From contig NZ_JAUSMX010000002.1 of NCBI RefSeq assembly GCF_030646115.1, positions 1 to 64,000 on the forward strand: a stretch of DNA of 64,000 nt. The letters are read 5' to 3'. Positions 8,190 through 16,403 of this stretch are shown here, one piece after another. The stretch is from Fluviicoccus sp. GTDB taxonomy: Bacteria > Pseudomonadota > Gammaproteobacteria > Pseudomonadales > Moraxellaceae. The translations under genes and the position numbers were made by a program. Position 1 is the stretch's first letter. The number at the start of each line of letters is the position of its first letter. The notes below the pieces were generated by a model that saw only the letters and a program-made list of their open reading frames with translations, searched no databases and had not been told where the DNA came from.

Positions 8190-10378
8190 GTTGTTTCTCC
8201 TTGTCCTTCTGTCCGCACCGCCACCGGAATCCGGATATTCACCCGGCAACCGCCCTGCGGCGACGGACGCCACTCCGCCTGCCCGCCCAGTTCATCCACG
8301 CGGGAATGAATAATGTGATGCCCGCGCCCGCCAAGTTCCAATTGCGCAGGGTCGAAGCTTCCGTCATCGCTGACGGTCATGCACAGCCAGTCGTCTTCCA
8401 GCGTCATCGCCAGCTCCAGCCGCGACGCACCGGAATGCTTGATGGCGTTGGTGATGCATTCGCGCACCATGCGTTTCAGGTTGGCATACTGCCGTGCCGA
8501 CAGCATGACGCCCGACATGGCCTGCACCGGCGGCAACCTGATACCGAATGTGATCCCGGCGCGTTGCAGCCGCTCCGACGCTTCCTCGCGCATCAGCTGC
8601 GCGGCTTCGCTCAGGATGACGCTGCGTTCATCCAGCGTCGCCAGCATTTGCCGCAAATCGCGGATCGCCAGCCGCGCTTCCTCGCGCATGCCCGCTTCCT
8701 GACGCCCGTGCAAGATCGACAGCAGTCGCGCGCCCAAGTCGTCATGCAGGTCGCGTTTGATGCGGTCGCGTTCCAGTCGCGCGCCCTGCTGTCGGGCCGC
8801 CAGCGCCTCGCGCGCATGGCGGGCAATACCGTACAGTTCGCGGGCGGTGGCCAGATCGTCACGGTTGAACAGGCGGCCGCCGCGTTCGCAATAGGACAGC
8901 ATCACATGCCGCCCGTCCTCGACATCCGGCAGGCATAGCAGCAGGCCGTTGTCGGTCACCATGAAATCGCGGTCACCGTCGCGCCGTTCCATCACCAGAG
9001 GGCTGAAAATGCTGCGTATCACATCCGGCCAGTGCGCGCACAGCGCCTCGTCGGTCGGCAGGTCGAACAGGTGGCGGATGGCGCCCGCCTGCAGTTGTCG
9101 CGTCGAATTCCCACGCTGCAACAGACGCTCCACCAACCATTGCCGCAGCGGGAAGTACAGCCATCCTGCCACCCCGACGGCCAGGCTCAGCGCCATCCAG
9201 CCGTCGGTGCGCAGGAACCACACGGCAATGCCGTCCACCAGCAGCACCAGGATGCCGCCGAACAGCCAGCTCCATGCGGCCAGCCACCAATGCTCCAGCT
9301 GGAACAGGCGGTACCTGCTGATCCCGGCCGCCAGCCCCAGATACACAATCAGGAACACTCCCGATGACAGGCTTTGCGGCACCGGCGTCTTTACGCCCAT
9401 CATCAGTGGCACCACTTGCAGCGCCACAAACGCGCCGCTGCCCAGCAGGAAGGACAGCAACAGCCAGCGCAGGGCCATGCGCGACACCGGGTCGCGGCGT
9501 GACAAGCGCCACTGTTGCCAGGCACACCCCGCCCCCATCAGGAAAATCACCAGCAACCACAGATAGAAGCCTTGACTGAAGGTATCCGTCACCTGCCGGA
9601 TATCCGCGACCCAGGCCAGCAGCCCCAGCAGCAGCGCCAACACTGCCACCGGCCGGCGGGCCAGTGGCCGGGGGTAACTCCACAGCAGCGCCAGCATGGC
9701 GCAGTCAAACAGCAATGCGCCGCCATGATTGATGATGGACAGCAAGCGGAACAGGTCCGGATGCATCAGCAACTCGCGCGAGCTGTACAGGCTGGCCGAC
9801 CAGGTGCCCGCCGCAAAACCAGCTGCCGTCAACAGCAGCAGGTTGACCACGCGCTGGCGCGGCCGGAATACCCAGATGCCGCAACCGATGCCCAGCGCAA
9901 TGAGTCCGAAGCCCAATTGCAGCCAGAAAACGGCAGGAATATCCAGCGGTCCGCGCGGCCGCATCACCACCGGAAGTTCGCGGCCGTCCTGCAGCACCAG
10001 CCGTGCGCGGCCGCTTTGCCATTCCGCCAGCAGCGGTGCCTGGACCTTCATCAGGGTGTTATAGGCGCTGACCTTGTCCAGAAAGTCAGGCTCTTCCACC
10101 GCCAGCCAGGACGGCAGGGGCCGCAGGCGGCCGTCGGACTGGCGCAGTCCCGCCACGGCGGCTGGTTGCGGCTGGGATTCCGTGCTGACCAGCAGCACCT
10201 CGCCGTCGGCATGAAACCGGAATCCGGCCCAGGGCTGCAACAGCATGACACGCACCAGCCCGGTCACCATGATCGCCAGCAGGAAGGCAAGCACAAACCC
10301 GCGCGAAGCGGGAGACATACCGTGCCGGGCCTCTGGCGTAGCCGTTGATGCCGGGGATTGGGGTTGAACCGGGAGCAT
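8186..10378 (-). CDS. Membrane sensor histidine kinase, HisKA_3 (NarX/DegS-like)
   Basis: About 730 residues. One N-terminal helix, a short extracytoplasmic region (about residues 45-140), then a multi-helix membrane sensor (roughly 145-390), a cytoplasmic linker, the dimerisation helix with phospho-acceptor His (RDLHDDLGARLL), and an HATPase domain (N box RECITNAIKHSG, G box GGRGHHII). The start is uncertain: several in-frame Met codons exist between 10501 and 10378, and I chose the one nearest the hydrophobic segment. The signal is unknown; the pair lies between the two MFS/LysR modules, which may or may not be functional. Confidence 0.85.
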   Translation of the reverse strand: MLPVQPQSPASTATPEARHGMSPASRGFVLAFLLAIMVTGLVRVMLLQPWAGFRFHADGEVLLVSTESQPQPAAVAGLRQSDGRLRPLPSWLAVEEPDFLDKVSAYNTLMKVQAPLLAEWQSGRARLVLQDGRELPVVMRPRGPLDIPAVFWLQLGFGLIALGIGCGIWVFRPRQRVVNLLLLTAAGFAAGTWSASLYSSRELLMHPDLFRLLSIINHGGALLFDCAMLALLWSYPRPLARRPVAVLALLLGLLAWVADIRQVTDTFSQGFYLWLLVIFLMGAGCAWQQWRLSRRDPVSRMALRWLLLSFLLGSGAFVALQVVPLMMGVKTPVPQSLSSGVFLIVYLGLAAGISRYRLFQLEHWWLAAWSWLFGGILVLLVDGIAVWFLRTDGWMALSLAVGVAGWLYFPLRQWLVERLLQRGNSTRQLQAGAIRHLFDLPTDEALCAHWPDVIRSIFSPLVMERRDGDRDFMVTDNGLLLCLPDVEDGRHVMLSYCERGGRLFNRDDLATARELYGIARHAREALAARQQGARLERDRIKRDLHDDLGARLLSILHGRQEAGMREEARLAIRDLRQMLATLDERSVILSEAAQLMREEASERLQRAGITFGIRLPPVQAMSGVMLSARQYANLKRMVRECITNAIKHSGASRLELAMTLEDDWLCMTVSDDGSFDPAQLELGGRGHHIIHSRVDELGGQAEWRPSPQGGCRVNIRIPVAVRTEGQGETT

Positions 10379-10481
10379 GAATAGTTCCGTTGTGCTGATG
10401 GTCAATGCTGACAGCATGGCAAATCGGGAAGCACCCCGCAAACTGGGGGGGCAATTCAGTGGTGTACCCGCCAATCCGTAG

Positions 10482-11894
10482 TCAATCGGTGGAAGAGTCA
10501 CGCTTCAAGGAGGCAATAAATATCGCCGCCAGAATCAGCGCAGACGCCACCGCAAACGTCATCCGCATGCCCGCTGCCACTGCCTCCGGTGCTGTCACCT
10601 GCGCATTCACCATCGTCCAGGCAAAAACTGCCCCCATCACAGTCGCCCCAGTGATAAAGCCCAGATTGCGCGAGAGGTTAAGCAGGCCTGAAATTACCCC
10701 GCGCTGTTGCGGCCCGGTGTTGGCCAGCACTGCCGTGTTGTTTGCCGCCTGAAAAAGTGCAAACCCTGCCGTCAGGCACATCAGCGGCGCCACATAACCG
10801 GGAATTCCCCAGGTGCCAGATAGTATCGACAGCAGCATCGCCCCGGCCAGCATGGCTGCCAGTCCGCAGACCGTCATAGGGGTTGCGCCAAAACGGTCCA
10901 CCATCAGGCCAGACGGCACGCCCGCCAGCGCCGCCGCCGCCGGTCCGGCGGACATGACCAGACCCGTCAGCACTGGGGACAAGCCCAGCGCTCCGTCCAG
11001 GTAGAACGGTCCCACCACCAGTGTCGACATCATCACCGTTGTCACCAGGGCGCTCATGGCGAATCCCCTGCTGAATACCGCCTGCCGGAACAGAGACAGC
11101 CGGATCAGCGGAGCCACGGTTCGGGATTCCACCCACAGAAAAAGGCCCAGCCCGACAGCGGTTGCCGTCAACAGCAGCAGAAGGACCGACTCGTCGCGTA
11201 CCGTGGTCATGGCCAGGGCATACGCCACCAATGTCACAGCCAGCAGTACGGCGCCCGGCACGTCGAAACGGATGCGTCGGGTCTTCGGTAAAGTTGCATC
11301 CTGTGGCAGATAACGCGATGCCAGCCACACAGCCAGCAGTCCCAGGGGCAGATTGATGACAAACATAAATCGCCAGCCAAATCCGGCAATCAGCAGCCCG
11401 CCCAACACCGGCCCCATCGCGGTGCCGACGGCGGACATCGTGCCCAGAAAGCCCATGGCGCTGCCGGTTTTCGCTTTGGGTGCTGTCTCGCCCGCCAGTG
11501 CCAGGGTCAGCGCCATCATTACTGCCGCGCCGATGCCCTGCACCGCCCGGGCGGCAATCAGCCAGCCCAGCGATGGGGCCAGGCCGCACAGTACCGAAGC
11601 CGCTGTAAACAGCCAGATGCCGGCCAGCAGCAAGCGGCGGCGGCCCATCTGGTCGCCCAGCCTTCCCGCACTCACCACCAGAGCGGTGACAGACAGCAGG
11701 TAGGCAATCACCACCCACTGCACGTTGGCAAAGCTGGCATTGAAGACCTGCGCCAGCGCCGGCAGACCGACATTGGCAATGCTGGACGCCAGCGACGACA
11801 GCAGCACAATCAGCGAAAGGCTGGCCAGCGGCCGGTTGGCCGCAGAGCCAGTAGGCCGGCCGGTGGATGCAACGGCTGGAAGATTTATTCGCAT
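10482..11894 (-). CDS. MFS exporter, DHA2 type, copy 2
   Basis: A 470-residue paralogue of the exporter at 3764-5194, sharing long identical runs (such as ANRPLASLSLIVLLSSLAS versus SNRPLASLSLIVLLSSLAS). The ORF-track start at 12035 would run through the LysR promoter region; the ATG at 11894 with AGGAGC upstream is preferred. It is divergent from the second LysR gene. Small differences in the transmembrane regions could mean a changed substrate. Confidence 0.88.
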   Translation of the reverse strand: MRINLPAVASTGRPTGSAANRPLASLSLIVLLSSLASSIANVGLPALAQVFNASFANVQWVVIAYLLSVTALVVSAGRLGDQMGRRRLLLAGIWLFTAASVLCGLAPSLGWLIAARAVQGIGAAVMMALTLALAGETAPKAKTGSAMGFLGTMSAVGTAMGPVLGGLLIAGFGWRFMFVINLPLGLLAVWLASRYLPQDATLPKTRRIRFDVPGAVLLAVTLVAYALAMTTVRDESVLLLLLTATAVGLGLFLWVESRTVAPLIRLSLFRQAVFSRGFAMSALVTTVMMSTLVVGPFYLDGALGLSPVLTGLVMSAGPAAAALAGVPSGLMVDRFGATPMTVCGLAAMLAGAMLLSILSGTWGIPGYVAPLMCLTAGFALFQAANNTAVLANTGPQQRGVISGLLNLSRNLGFITGATVMGAVFAWTMVNAQVTAPEAVAAGMRMTFAVASALILAAIFIASLKRDSSTD

Positions 11895-11946
11895 GGCGGG
11901 AAGCTCCTGAGTGGGAATGTTCAGAAGCGTAGTCAGTTGCAGGTAG

Positions 11947-11993
11947 TGGCGGAAGACGCACCATTTGCAGTTTAATGGTGCATGAAACGCCAT
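11947..11993. promoter_or_regulatory. Conserved divergent control region of MFS/LysR module 2
   Basis: Counterpart of 5251-5297. Three of the four differences fall in or beside the central dyad: the perfect TAGTGCACTA of module 1 is TGGTGCATGA here. The binding site may therefore have weakened or changed specificity; this is inference. Confidence 0.62.
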
Positions 11994-12025
11994 CTGTCCG
12001 TACGGTCTACCTTGGGAGTCACACC

Positions 12026-12919
12026 ATGTCTTCACCGGATTTCAACCTGCTGCTGACGCTGGATGTGCTGCTGGCGGAAGGGAATGTGGCGCGTGCGGCC
12101 AGACGTTTGCAGCTCAGTCCCTCGGCCATGAGCCGGGCGCTGGCGCGACTGCGGGAAACCACCGGCGACCCCCTGCTGGTGCGCGCCGGTCGCGGCTTGG
12201 CGCCCACGCCGCGCGCTTTGGAACTGCGGGACCGGGTCAGCCGTCTGGTCGAGGAAGCCGAAGCCGTACTGCGTCCTACGCAACAGCCTGACCTGCGGAC
12301 CGTGGTCCGCAGCTTCACGATCCGCACCCGGGAGGGATTTGCTGAAAATTTCGGTCCGGCGCTGATTGCGCGTATTGGCGAAGCTGCGCCGGGGGTGCAG
12401 TTGTGCTTTCTGCCCAAGCTGGACCGGCAAAGCACCCTGCTGCGGGATGGAACGGTGGATCTGGAAACCGGGGTGGTTGATGCCGCAATGGGGCCGGAAT
12501 TGCGCACACAAGCCTTGTTCAGGGACCGTTTCATTGGCGTGGTGCGCGCAGGACATCCGCTTTGCGAGGGGGAAATCACCCCGGAACGGTATACCGGCGG
12601 CAGGCATATCCAAGTATTCCGGGACGGGGCGGATTATGGGCCGATTGATGAGGCTCTGAACCCGCTGGGCCTGGAGCGCCGGGTGGTGACGATGGTCGGG
12701 GGCTTTGCCACGGCGCTGGCGCTGGCAAGGTCGTCCGACCTGATTGCCACGGTACCGGAACGGCATTCGGGCAATCTCCGGGACGGCATGTTCAGTTTTG
12801 CGCTGCCGGTTCCGGTGCCGGAATTTGCGGTTTCACTATTGTGGCATCCGCGACTGCAGGCAGACCCGGTGCATCAGTGGTTGCGCGACCGGGTGCGGGA
12901 GGTTTGCGCCGGGGGATGA
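12026..12919 (+). CDS. LysR-family transcriptional regulator, copy 2
   Basis: A 297-residue LTTR nearly identical in its DNA-binding half to the protein at 5327 (MSSPDFNLLLTLDVLLAEGN in both) and diverging more in the ligand domain. The ATG at 12026 has GGGAG in front; the longer ORF-track start is rejected. It is the presumed regulator of the divergent exporter at 10482. Confidence 0.9.
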   Translation: MSSPDFNLLLTLDVLLAEGNVARAARRLQLSPSAMSRALARLRETTGDPLLVRAGRGLAPTPRALELRDRVSRLVEEAEAVLRPTQQPDLRTVVRSFTIRTREGFAENFGPALIARIGEAAPGVQLCFLPKLDRQSTLLRDGTVDLETGVVDAAMGPELRTQALFRDRFIGVVRAGHPLCEGEITPERYTGGRHIQVFRDGADYGPIDEALNPLGLERRVVTMVGGFATALALARSSDLIATVPERHSGNLRDGMFSFALPVPVPEFAVSLLWHPRLQADPVHQWLRDRVREVCAGG

Positions 12920-13023
12920 CGAACAAGCCACGGCGCACGGTCCATCCCGGTTGAAATCGAATCAGACAGAACAATCACTTTCTCACGGGGCCACCACACA
13001 AAACCAACAGCCCAACCGAGACT

Positions 13024-13473
13024 TCAAGCAGCGAACTTCCGGCACTCCCGGACACAAGCCTCGCAACTCTCCATGCAGGCTTTGCATTCCGCATGTTTTT
13101 CCGCAAATTTCTTGCACTCCTCACCGCAGTCCCTGCATGTCTCCAAGGCAAGTTTCGCCATTAGCGGCAGGTATTTTGACTTTGCGTTAGCCAGGCTTTG
13201 CAGCGCGCCGCACACCGACAGCAACTCCATGACCGACCGGGCGCAAGCCGCCATGCTCTTGTCACCCTGGTTCAGCAGCACCAGACAATGGTTGAGGCAA
13301 ATCTGGCCGGTTTGCACGCAATCGGCTGCAGCGGTCGCCAGACCAGCTGTCTGCGGTCCCATGTCATGATGGTGGTGTTCGTGGCTACCGGCCTCAGCCG
13401 CTGTGGCAGTTTTACTCAGCGCCAGTGATGCCAGGGCGGCAGCGCCGCCCGCCAATAATTCCCGACGGTCCAT
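13024..13473 (-). CDS. TAT-exported four-helix-bundle copper-storage protein (Csp family)
   Basis: A 149-residue protein. The twin-arginine signal starts MDRRELLAGGAAALASLAL, then a His-rich linker (HEHHHHD) and a helical domain with 13 cysteines in repeated spacings (CVQTGQICLNHC, CRDCGEEC, CKACMESCEACVREC). Csp proteins bind many Cu(I) ions inside a Cys-lined bundle; the TAT signal points to the periplasmic Csp1 type. The start at 13473 has GAGGAG; the longer ORF start is rejected. It sits beside copD and copC, consistent with copper buffering. Confidence 0.88.
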   Translation of the reverse strand: MDRRELLAGGAAALASLALSKTATAAEAGSHEHHHHDMGPQTAGLATAAADCVQTGQICLNHCLVLLNQGDKSMAACARSVMELLSVCGALQSLANAKSKYLPLMAKLALETCRDCGEECKKFAEKHAECKACMESCEACVRECRKFAA

Positions 13474-13613
13474 GATGAAGCTCCTCGCATTATTGATGTC
13501 GGTTTTCATCATGGCACCGGGTAAGGACGGATGCAATATTCAGTCCCTTCTATCCTTAGGGTTACAGTCAGGCTATTCACCAGGCATGATGCTGGCCAGT
13601 GTCGCCCGGCAGC

Positions 13614-13667
13614 ACACCAGAAACCGGTACAATCCCCAACCGGCCGCACCCGCTACCAGCAGCAATA
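13614..13667 (-). pseudogene. Degenerate fragment of a copD-like gene
   Basis: About 54 bp closely match 14226-14279 within copD (shared run ACCAGAAACCGGT, then CCGGCCGCACC), with a handful of substitutions and small indels that break the frame. It looks like the remnant of a second copD copy between csp and the intact gene. No open frame covers it. Confidence 0.45.
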
Positions 13668-13792
13668 ACCTGACAGAGTGGCTGGAGAAGACTGTGGGGG
13701 GATTGTGTATCTGGCGTGGAAACGCGAAGATAACAGCCGGGTTAAACCACTGATGATTGTCAGGCTGTTGTGTGGCTTATTTGGAGATGGAT

Positions 13793-14068
13793 ATGGAAGT
13801 GGAAATAACATGGGGTAGGGTTTTTCGCATTTGGTGGGCATATTTATGGCGAAATTTGATTGCCATTATTGCAGCCATGATAATTGGCGGAATTATAGGC
13901 GGCATTCTTGGTGCTATATTGGGGGCCATGGGAGTATCACTTTCAACCATTCAAATGATTGCCGGACCGATAGGGCTTATTTGTGGCTTGATGATTTCAG
14001 TTTTCCCAATAAAAATGATATTGGGCAAGGATTTCGGTGACTTCAGATTGGTCTTGATTCGTAAGTAA
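13793..14068 (+). CDS. Small membrane protein, unknown
   Basis: A 91-residue protein. The ATG at 13793 is chosen because GGAG lies six bases upstream; the ORF track begins at a TTG further out. Two or three hydrophobic helices with glycine-zipper character (IIGGIIGGILGAILGAMG) dominate. Base composition is more AT-rich than the neighbours. It runs toward copD on the opposite strand. No family recognised. Confidence 0.6.
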   Translation: MEVEITWGRVFRIWWAYLWRNLIAIIAAMIIGGIIGGILGAILGAMGVSLSTIQMIAGPIGLICGLMISVFPIKMILGKDFGDFRLVLIRK

Positions 14069-14072
14069 CCAA

Positions 14073-14096
14073 AGCCTGCTTGGATCATAGCAGGCT
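14073..14096. terminator. Hairpin between the small membrane protein gene and copD
   Basis: Stem AGCCTGC/GCAGGCT with a 10-nt loop and a short T-run on either strand; its right arm overlaps the copD stop. It may act bidirectionally for the convergent genes, but the U-tract is short. Confidence 0.4.
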
Positions 14097-14957
14097 ATTT
14101 GCCGGGGGGGGGGTGCTGCCCAGTTGCACGCCCAACAGCATCACCAGCCCCAGCAAGACGGCTTCCAGCAGGGCAATCAACATGAAGCGATTCTGAAGCT
14201 TGGACGACGCCCCTACCCCCGGCATCACCAGAAACCGGTTCAATCCTCCCAAACCGGCCGCACCTGCTGCCAGCAGCAGTTTCACACCCAGGTCTGCCGC
14301 ATAGACAGAGGTGAGGAACGATGTCTTTCCGGAAGCCTCAACTATCCGCAGCACATCCGCCAGTCCGGTAAACATCACCGTCAGCAGGCATAACAAAGCC
14401 ATTTCCGAAAGGTAGCGAATTACTTCGCCATGATTGGCTAAAGCCGCCTTGTTGCCAAGCGTCAGGTACGCCACCAGCAAGCCTGACCAGCTGCAGGCGG
14501 CCACAATATGCAGGGTGTGGATCATGACGGCTGCCGTGTACAAGCCGCTGTCTCCGGCATGTCCGCTTGCCGCACGCGCCCAGGCGGCCAGGACAAAGCC
14601 GCTTAATGCCGCAACCACGGCCGCAATCCGGGAAATGCGTCCGGAGACCGCCATGATCATGAGCAGCCAGCCCGCGATCAACGGCCAAACCAACCGCCCG
14701 GTCTGGGAGTGCGTCAGCACCAGCGGAATCTGGCCTATGGCATTCGGTAAGGGCTGGTCGGTGAACAATGCCGCTGTCGCCAGCAAGTAAACCGGAATCA
14801 TCACCGCCAAAAGCATGAGCCCGGCAATGGCAAGCTTTCGCAAGCGCAGGTGTTTGGCTTTGACATAGAGGATTCCGCTTCCCGCCAGCAAGGCCAGCGA
14901 CAGGTCCATCAGCCAGATGCAAATGGTTCTGGCGGTTTCCACATCGGGAAAGTTCAT
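14085..14957 (-). CDS. copD: CopD-family copper resistance/import membrane protein
   Basis: A 290-residue polytopic inner-membrane protein with roughly eight hydrophobic segments. Typical CopD features are HTLHIVAACSWSGLLVAYLTLG and the C-terminal AAGLGGLNRFLVMP region. The start overlaps the copC stop by 4 bp, the classic copCD arrangement in which periplasmic CopC hands copper to CopD. The last codons contain a run of ten C on the coding strand (PPP), a slippage-prone tract at the extreme C-terminus. Confidence 0.85.
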   Translation of the reverse strand: MNFPDVETARTICIWLMDLSLALLAGSGILYVKAKHLRLRKLAIAGLMLLAVMIPVYLLATAALFTDQPLPNAIGQIPLVLTHSQTGRLVWPLIAGWLLMIMAVSGRISRIAAVVAALSGFVLAAWARAASGHAGDSGLYTAAVMIHTLHIVAACSWSGLLVAYLTLGNKAALANHGEVIRYLSEMALLCLLTVMFTGLADVLRIVEASGKTSFLTSVYAADLGVKLLLAAGAAGLGGLNRFLVMPGVGASSKLQNRFMLIALLEAVLLGLVMLLGVQLGSTPPPANSLL

Positions 14958-15313
14958 TTCACGCCGAAGGTGTACTGGCCTTTGATGCGATGACCGTCAA
15001 CGGAGACCACAGCCCATTTCACCGTATAGCTGCCCGGGGCCAGTTTTGGCACAGGAACACTCAGGGTTTTATGGGTGGCTTCGTCCACGCCGGCTTTTTC
15101 AGTGGCAACACGGACTCCTTGCGAGTCCAGTACGGTCAGTTGCGAGAAGGCGGGTTCCAGGGCTTCGTTGAAGCTGACCGAAACGGCTGCGGGAGCATCA
15201 ACTACCGCATGGGCGGCGGGATAGCTTTGCATCAGCTTGGCATGGGCCAGGGCCGTCCCCGCATGCAGTCCGGACATCAAGATCAGGGCAACGGAAAGTT
15301 GATGGCGGTTCAT
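14954..15313 (-). CDS. copC: CopC-family periplasmic copper-binding protein
   Basis: A 119-residue CopC with a Sec signal peptide predicted to be cleaved before HAKLMQSYPA. The mature N-terminal His plus the later DGH motif (VSVDGHRIKG) are the known Cu(II) ligands of this family. No Met-rich Cu(I) loop is visible, so it probably binds Cu(II) only. It is followed by copD with a 4-bp overlap. Confidence 0.9.
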   Translation of the reverse strand: MNRHQLSVALILMSGLHAGTALAHAKLMQSYPAAHAVVDAPAAVSVSFNEALEPAFSQLTVLDSQGVRVATEKAGVDEATHKTLSVPVPKLAPGSYTVKWAVVSVDGHRIKGQYTFGVK

Positions 15314-15362
15314 GGAAGTTCCCCTGAAGTATAAAAACCTGAATCCAGGTCATTATCTCACA

Positions 15363-15394
15363 GCATGAATGCCTGCACCGGCAGGCATTCATGC
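15363..15394. terminator. Strong 14-bp stem-loop between the lipoprotein and copC
   Basis: Perfect 14-bp stem (GCATGAATGCCTGC) with a 4-nt loop, in the 90-bp gap between two minus-strand genes. No T-run follows on either strand, so it may be an attenuating or processing hairpin rather than a simple terminator. Confidence 0.5.
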
Positions 15395-15403
15395 CCTGTG
15401 TTG

Positions 15404-15610
15404 CTATTGCGGCGGTTGCAGGTCTGCCGGAAGTACATCCCCGGCAGGCGGTGTATCCAGCGCGGCAACATCGGCCCCGGGTGTCAAGGTATCCAGTGGA
15501 GTTGCCACCGCAGGAGGTGTAGTTGTGTTCTGGGGAGTGTCGGCATTGTCGTCCCAGAAACAACCGGACAAGGCAATGCCCGCCACCGCCAGTATCATTA
15601 GTCGGATCAT
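15404..15610 (-). CDS. Small Pro/Thr-rich lipoprotein
   Basis: A 68-residue protein with signal peptide and lipobox (IALSGC), then a low-complexity Asp/Thr/Pro/Ala tail without Cys, Met or His clusters. It starts 12 bp after the ycnI stop and is probably co-transcribed with it. Function unknown; copper involvement rests on context only. Confidence 0.6.
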   Translation of the reverse strand: MIRLMILAVAGIALSGCFWDDNADTPQNTTTPPAVATPLDTLTPGADVAALDTPPAGDVLPADLQPPQ

Positions 15611-15622
15611 GACCGCCCCGCC

Positions 15623-16309
15623 TTAGTACTTGACCAGGATTTCGGTGTTGGCGGGAACCTGCTTGAGTTCCAGGCCCTTCTTCTGGATCAGTCCCAGCGT
15701 CAGCGGGTTGATGCTCCAGGCGGATTTACCTGACCAGACGATCTGCGCGTCGCTCAGGAAGCTTTTGTCGGCGCCCGTCAAATCCAGGGCGACCGGGGTA
15801 ATGTACTTGTTCCAGCCGGGGGTGCGGCCGGGTACGGTGCGGAGGGTCGGTGCGTCGGCGCCGGACCAGGTCTGGGTCAGTTCATTGCCGGAGCCGTCGC
15901 GGCAGTACTGGACCGTGGTAAAGGCTACGGACTTGAAGGCGGTGCCCGGCATGGTGCCGCGGAAGGTGAATTGGTAAAGCTGGCTGTCATCGGCCAGGAT
16001 ATCGCTGTCGGTCTTGGTCCAGACCAGCTTGGTGACGTTGCCATTGCCATCCTTCAGAACACCGGCCTTGCCAAACACCGCGCTCATGGGACGAACGCCG
16101 CCGAACTCGGCGGGAATGCTGATTTCCACCTTGTAGGAATCATATTGCTTGGCATTGGCGTCCTCGCAGCCATGCGGCACATTCAGCGTGGCCACCATGC
16201 TTTTACCGGCCGTGCCGGTGGAGGTGACAAAACTGGCGTGGGCAAAGGCGGCCCCGGCGTGAAGCAGGGCGTAACTCAGGATGGTGAGGGAAAATACGGG
16301 GCGAATCAT
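15623..16309 (-). CDS. YcnI-type copper-binding protein (DUF1775)
   Basis: A 228-residue exported protein. The signal peptide ends AFA and the mature chain begins HASFVTS; the N-terminal His with a downstream acidic residue fits the monohistidine brace known for YcnI. The family motif VPHGCEDAN is present. Typical YcnI C-terminal membrane anchoring is not obvious; the C-terminus is soluble. YcnI is known to occur with CopCD proteins in copper uptake or homeostasis, matching this locus. A palindrome shared with mbnP lies 66 bp upstream. Confidence 0.85.
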   Translation of the reverse strand: MIRPVFSLTILSYALLHAGAAFAHASFVTSTGTAGKSMVATLNVPHGCEDANAKQYDSYKVEISIPAEFGGVRPMSAVFGKAGVLKDGNGNVTKLVWTKTDSDILADDSQLYQFTFRGTMPGTAFKSVAFTTVQYCRDGSGNELTQTWSGADAPTLRTVPGRTPGWNKYITPVALDLTGADKSFLSDAQIVWSGKSAWSINPLTLGLIQKKGLELKQVPANTEILVKY

Positions 16310-16374
16310 GGCGGCAGGTCTCCGATGCGGTTGTGAATGAGACGCATTCTATAGGCCACTGGGAAGGTCTGGGA

Positions 16375-16391
16375 TGTGACATGTTGTCGCA
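16375..16391. promoter_or_regulatory. Putative copper-locus operator upstream of ycnI
   Basis: TGTGACATGTTGTCGCA, an imperfect dyad sharing a 14-nt core with the perfect palindrome at 19845-19861. It begins 66 bp upstream of the ycnI start, almost the same distance as the other copy from mbnP. A plausible -10 (TATAGAAT on the minus strand) lies between it and the gene. Confidence 0.6.
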
Positions 16392-16403
16392 CCCCGGCTT
16401 GAC

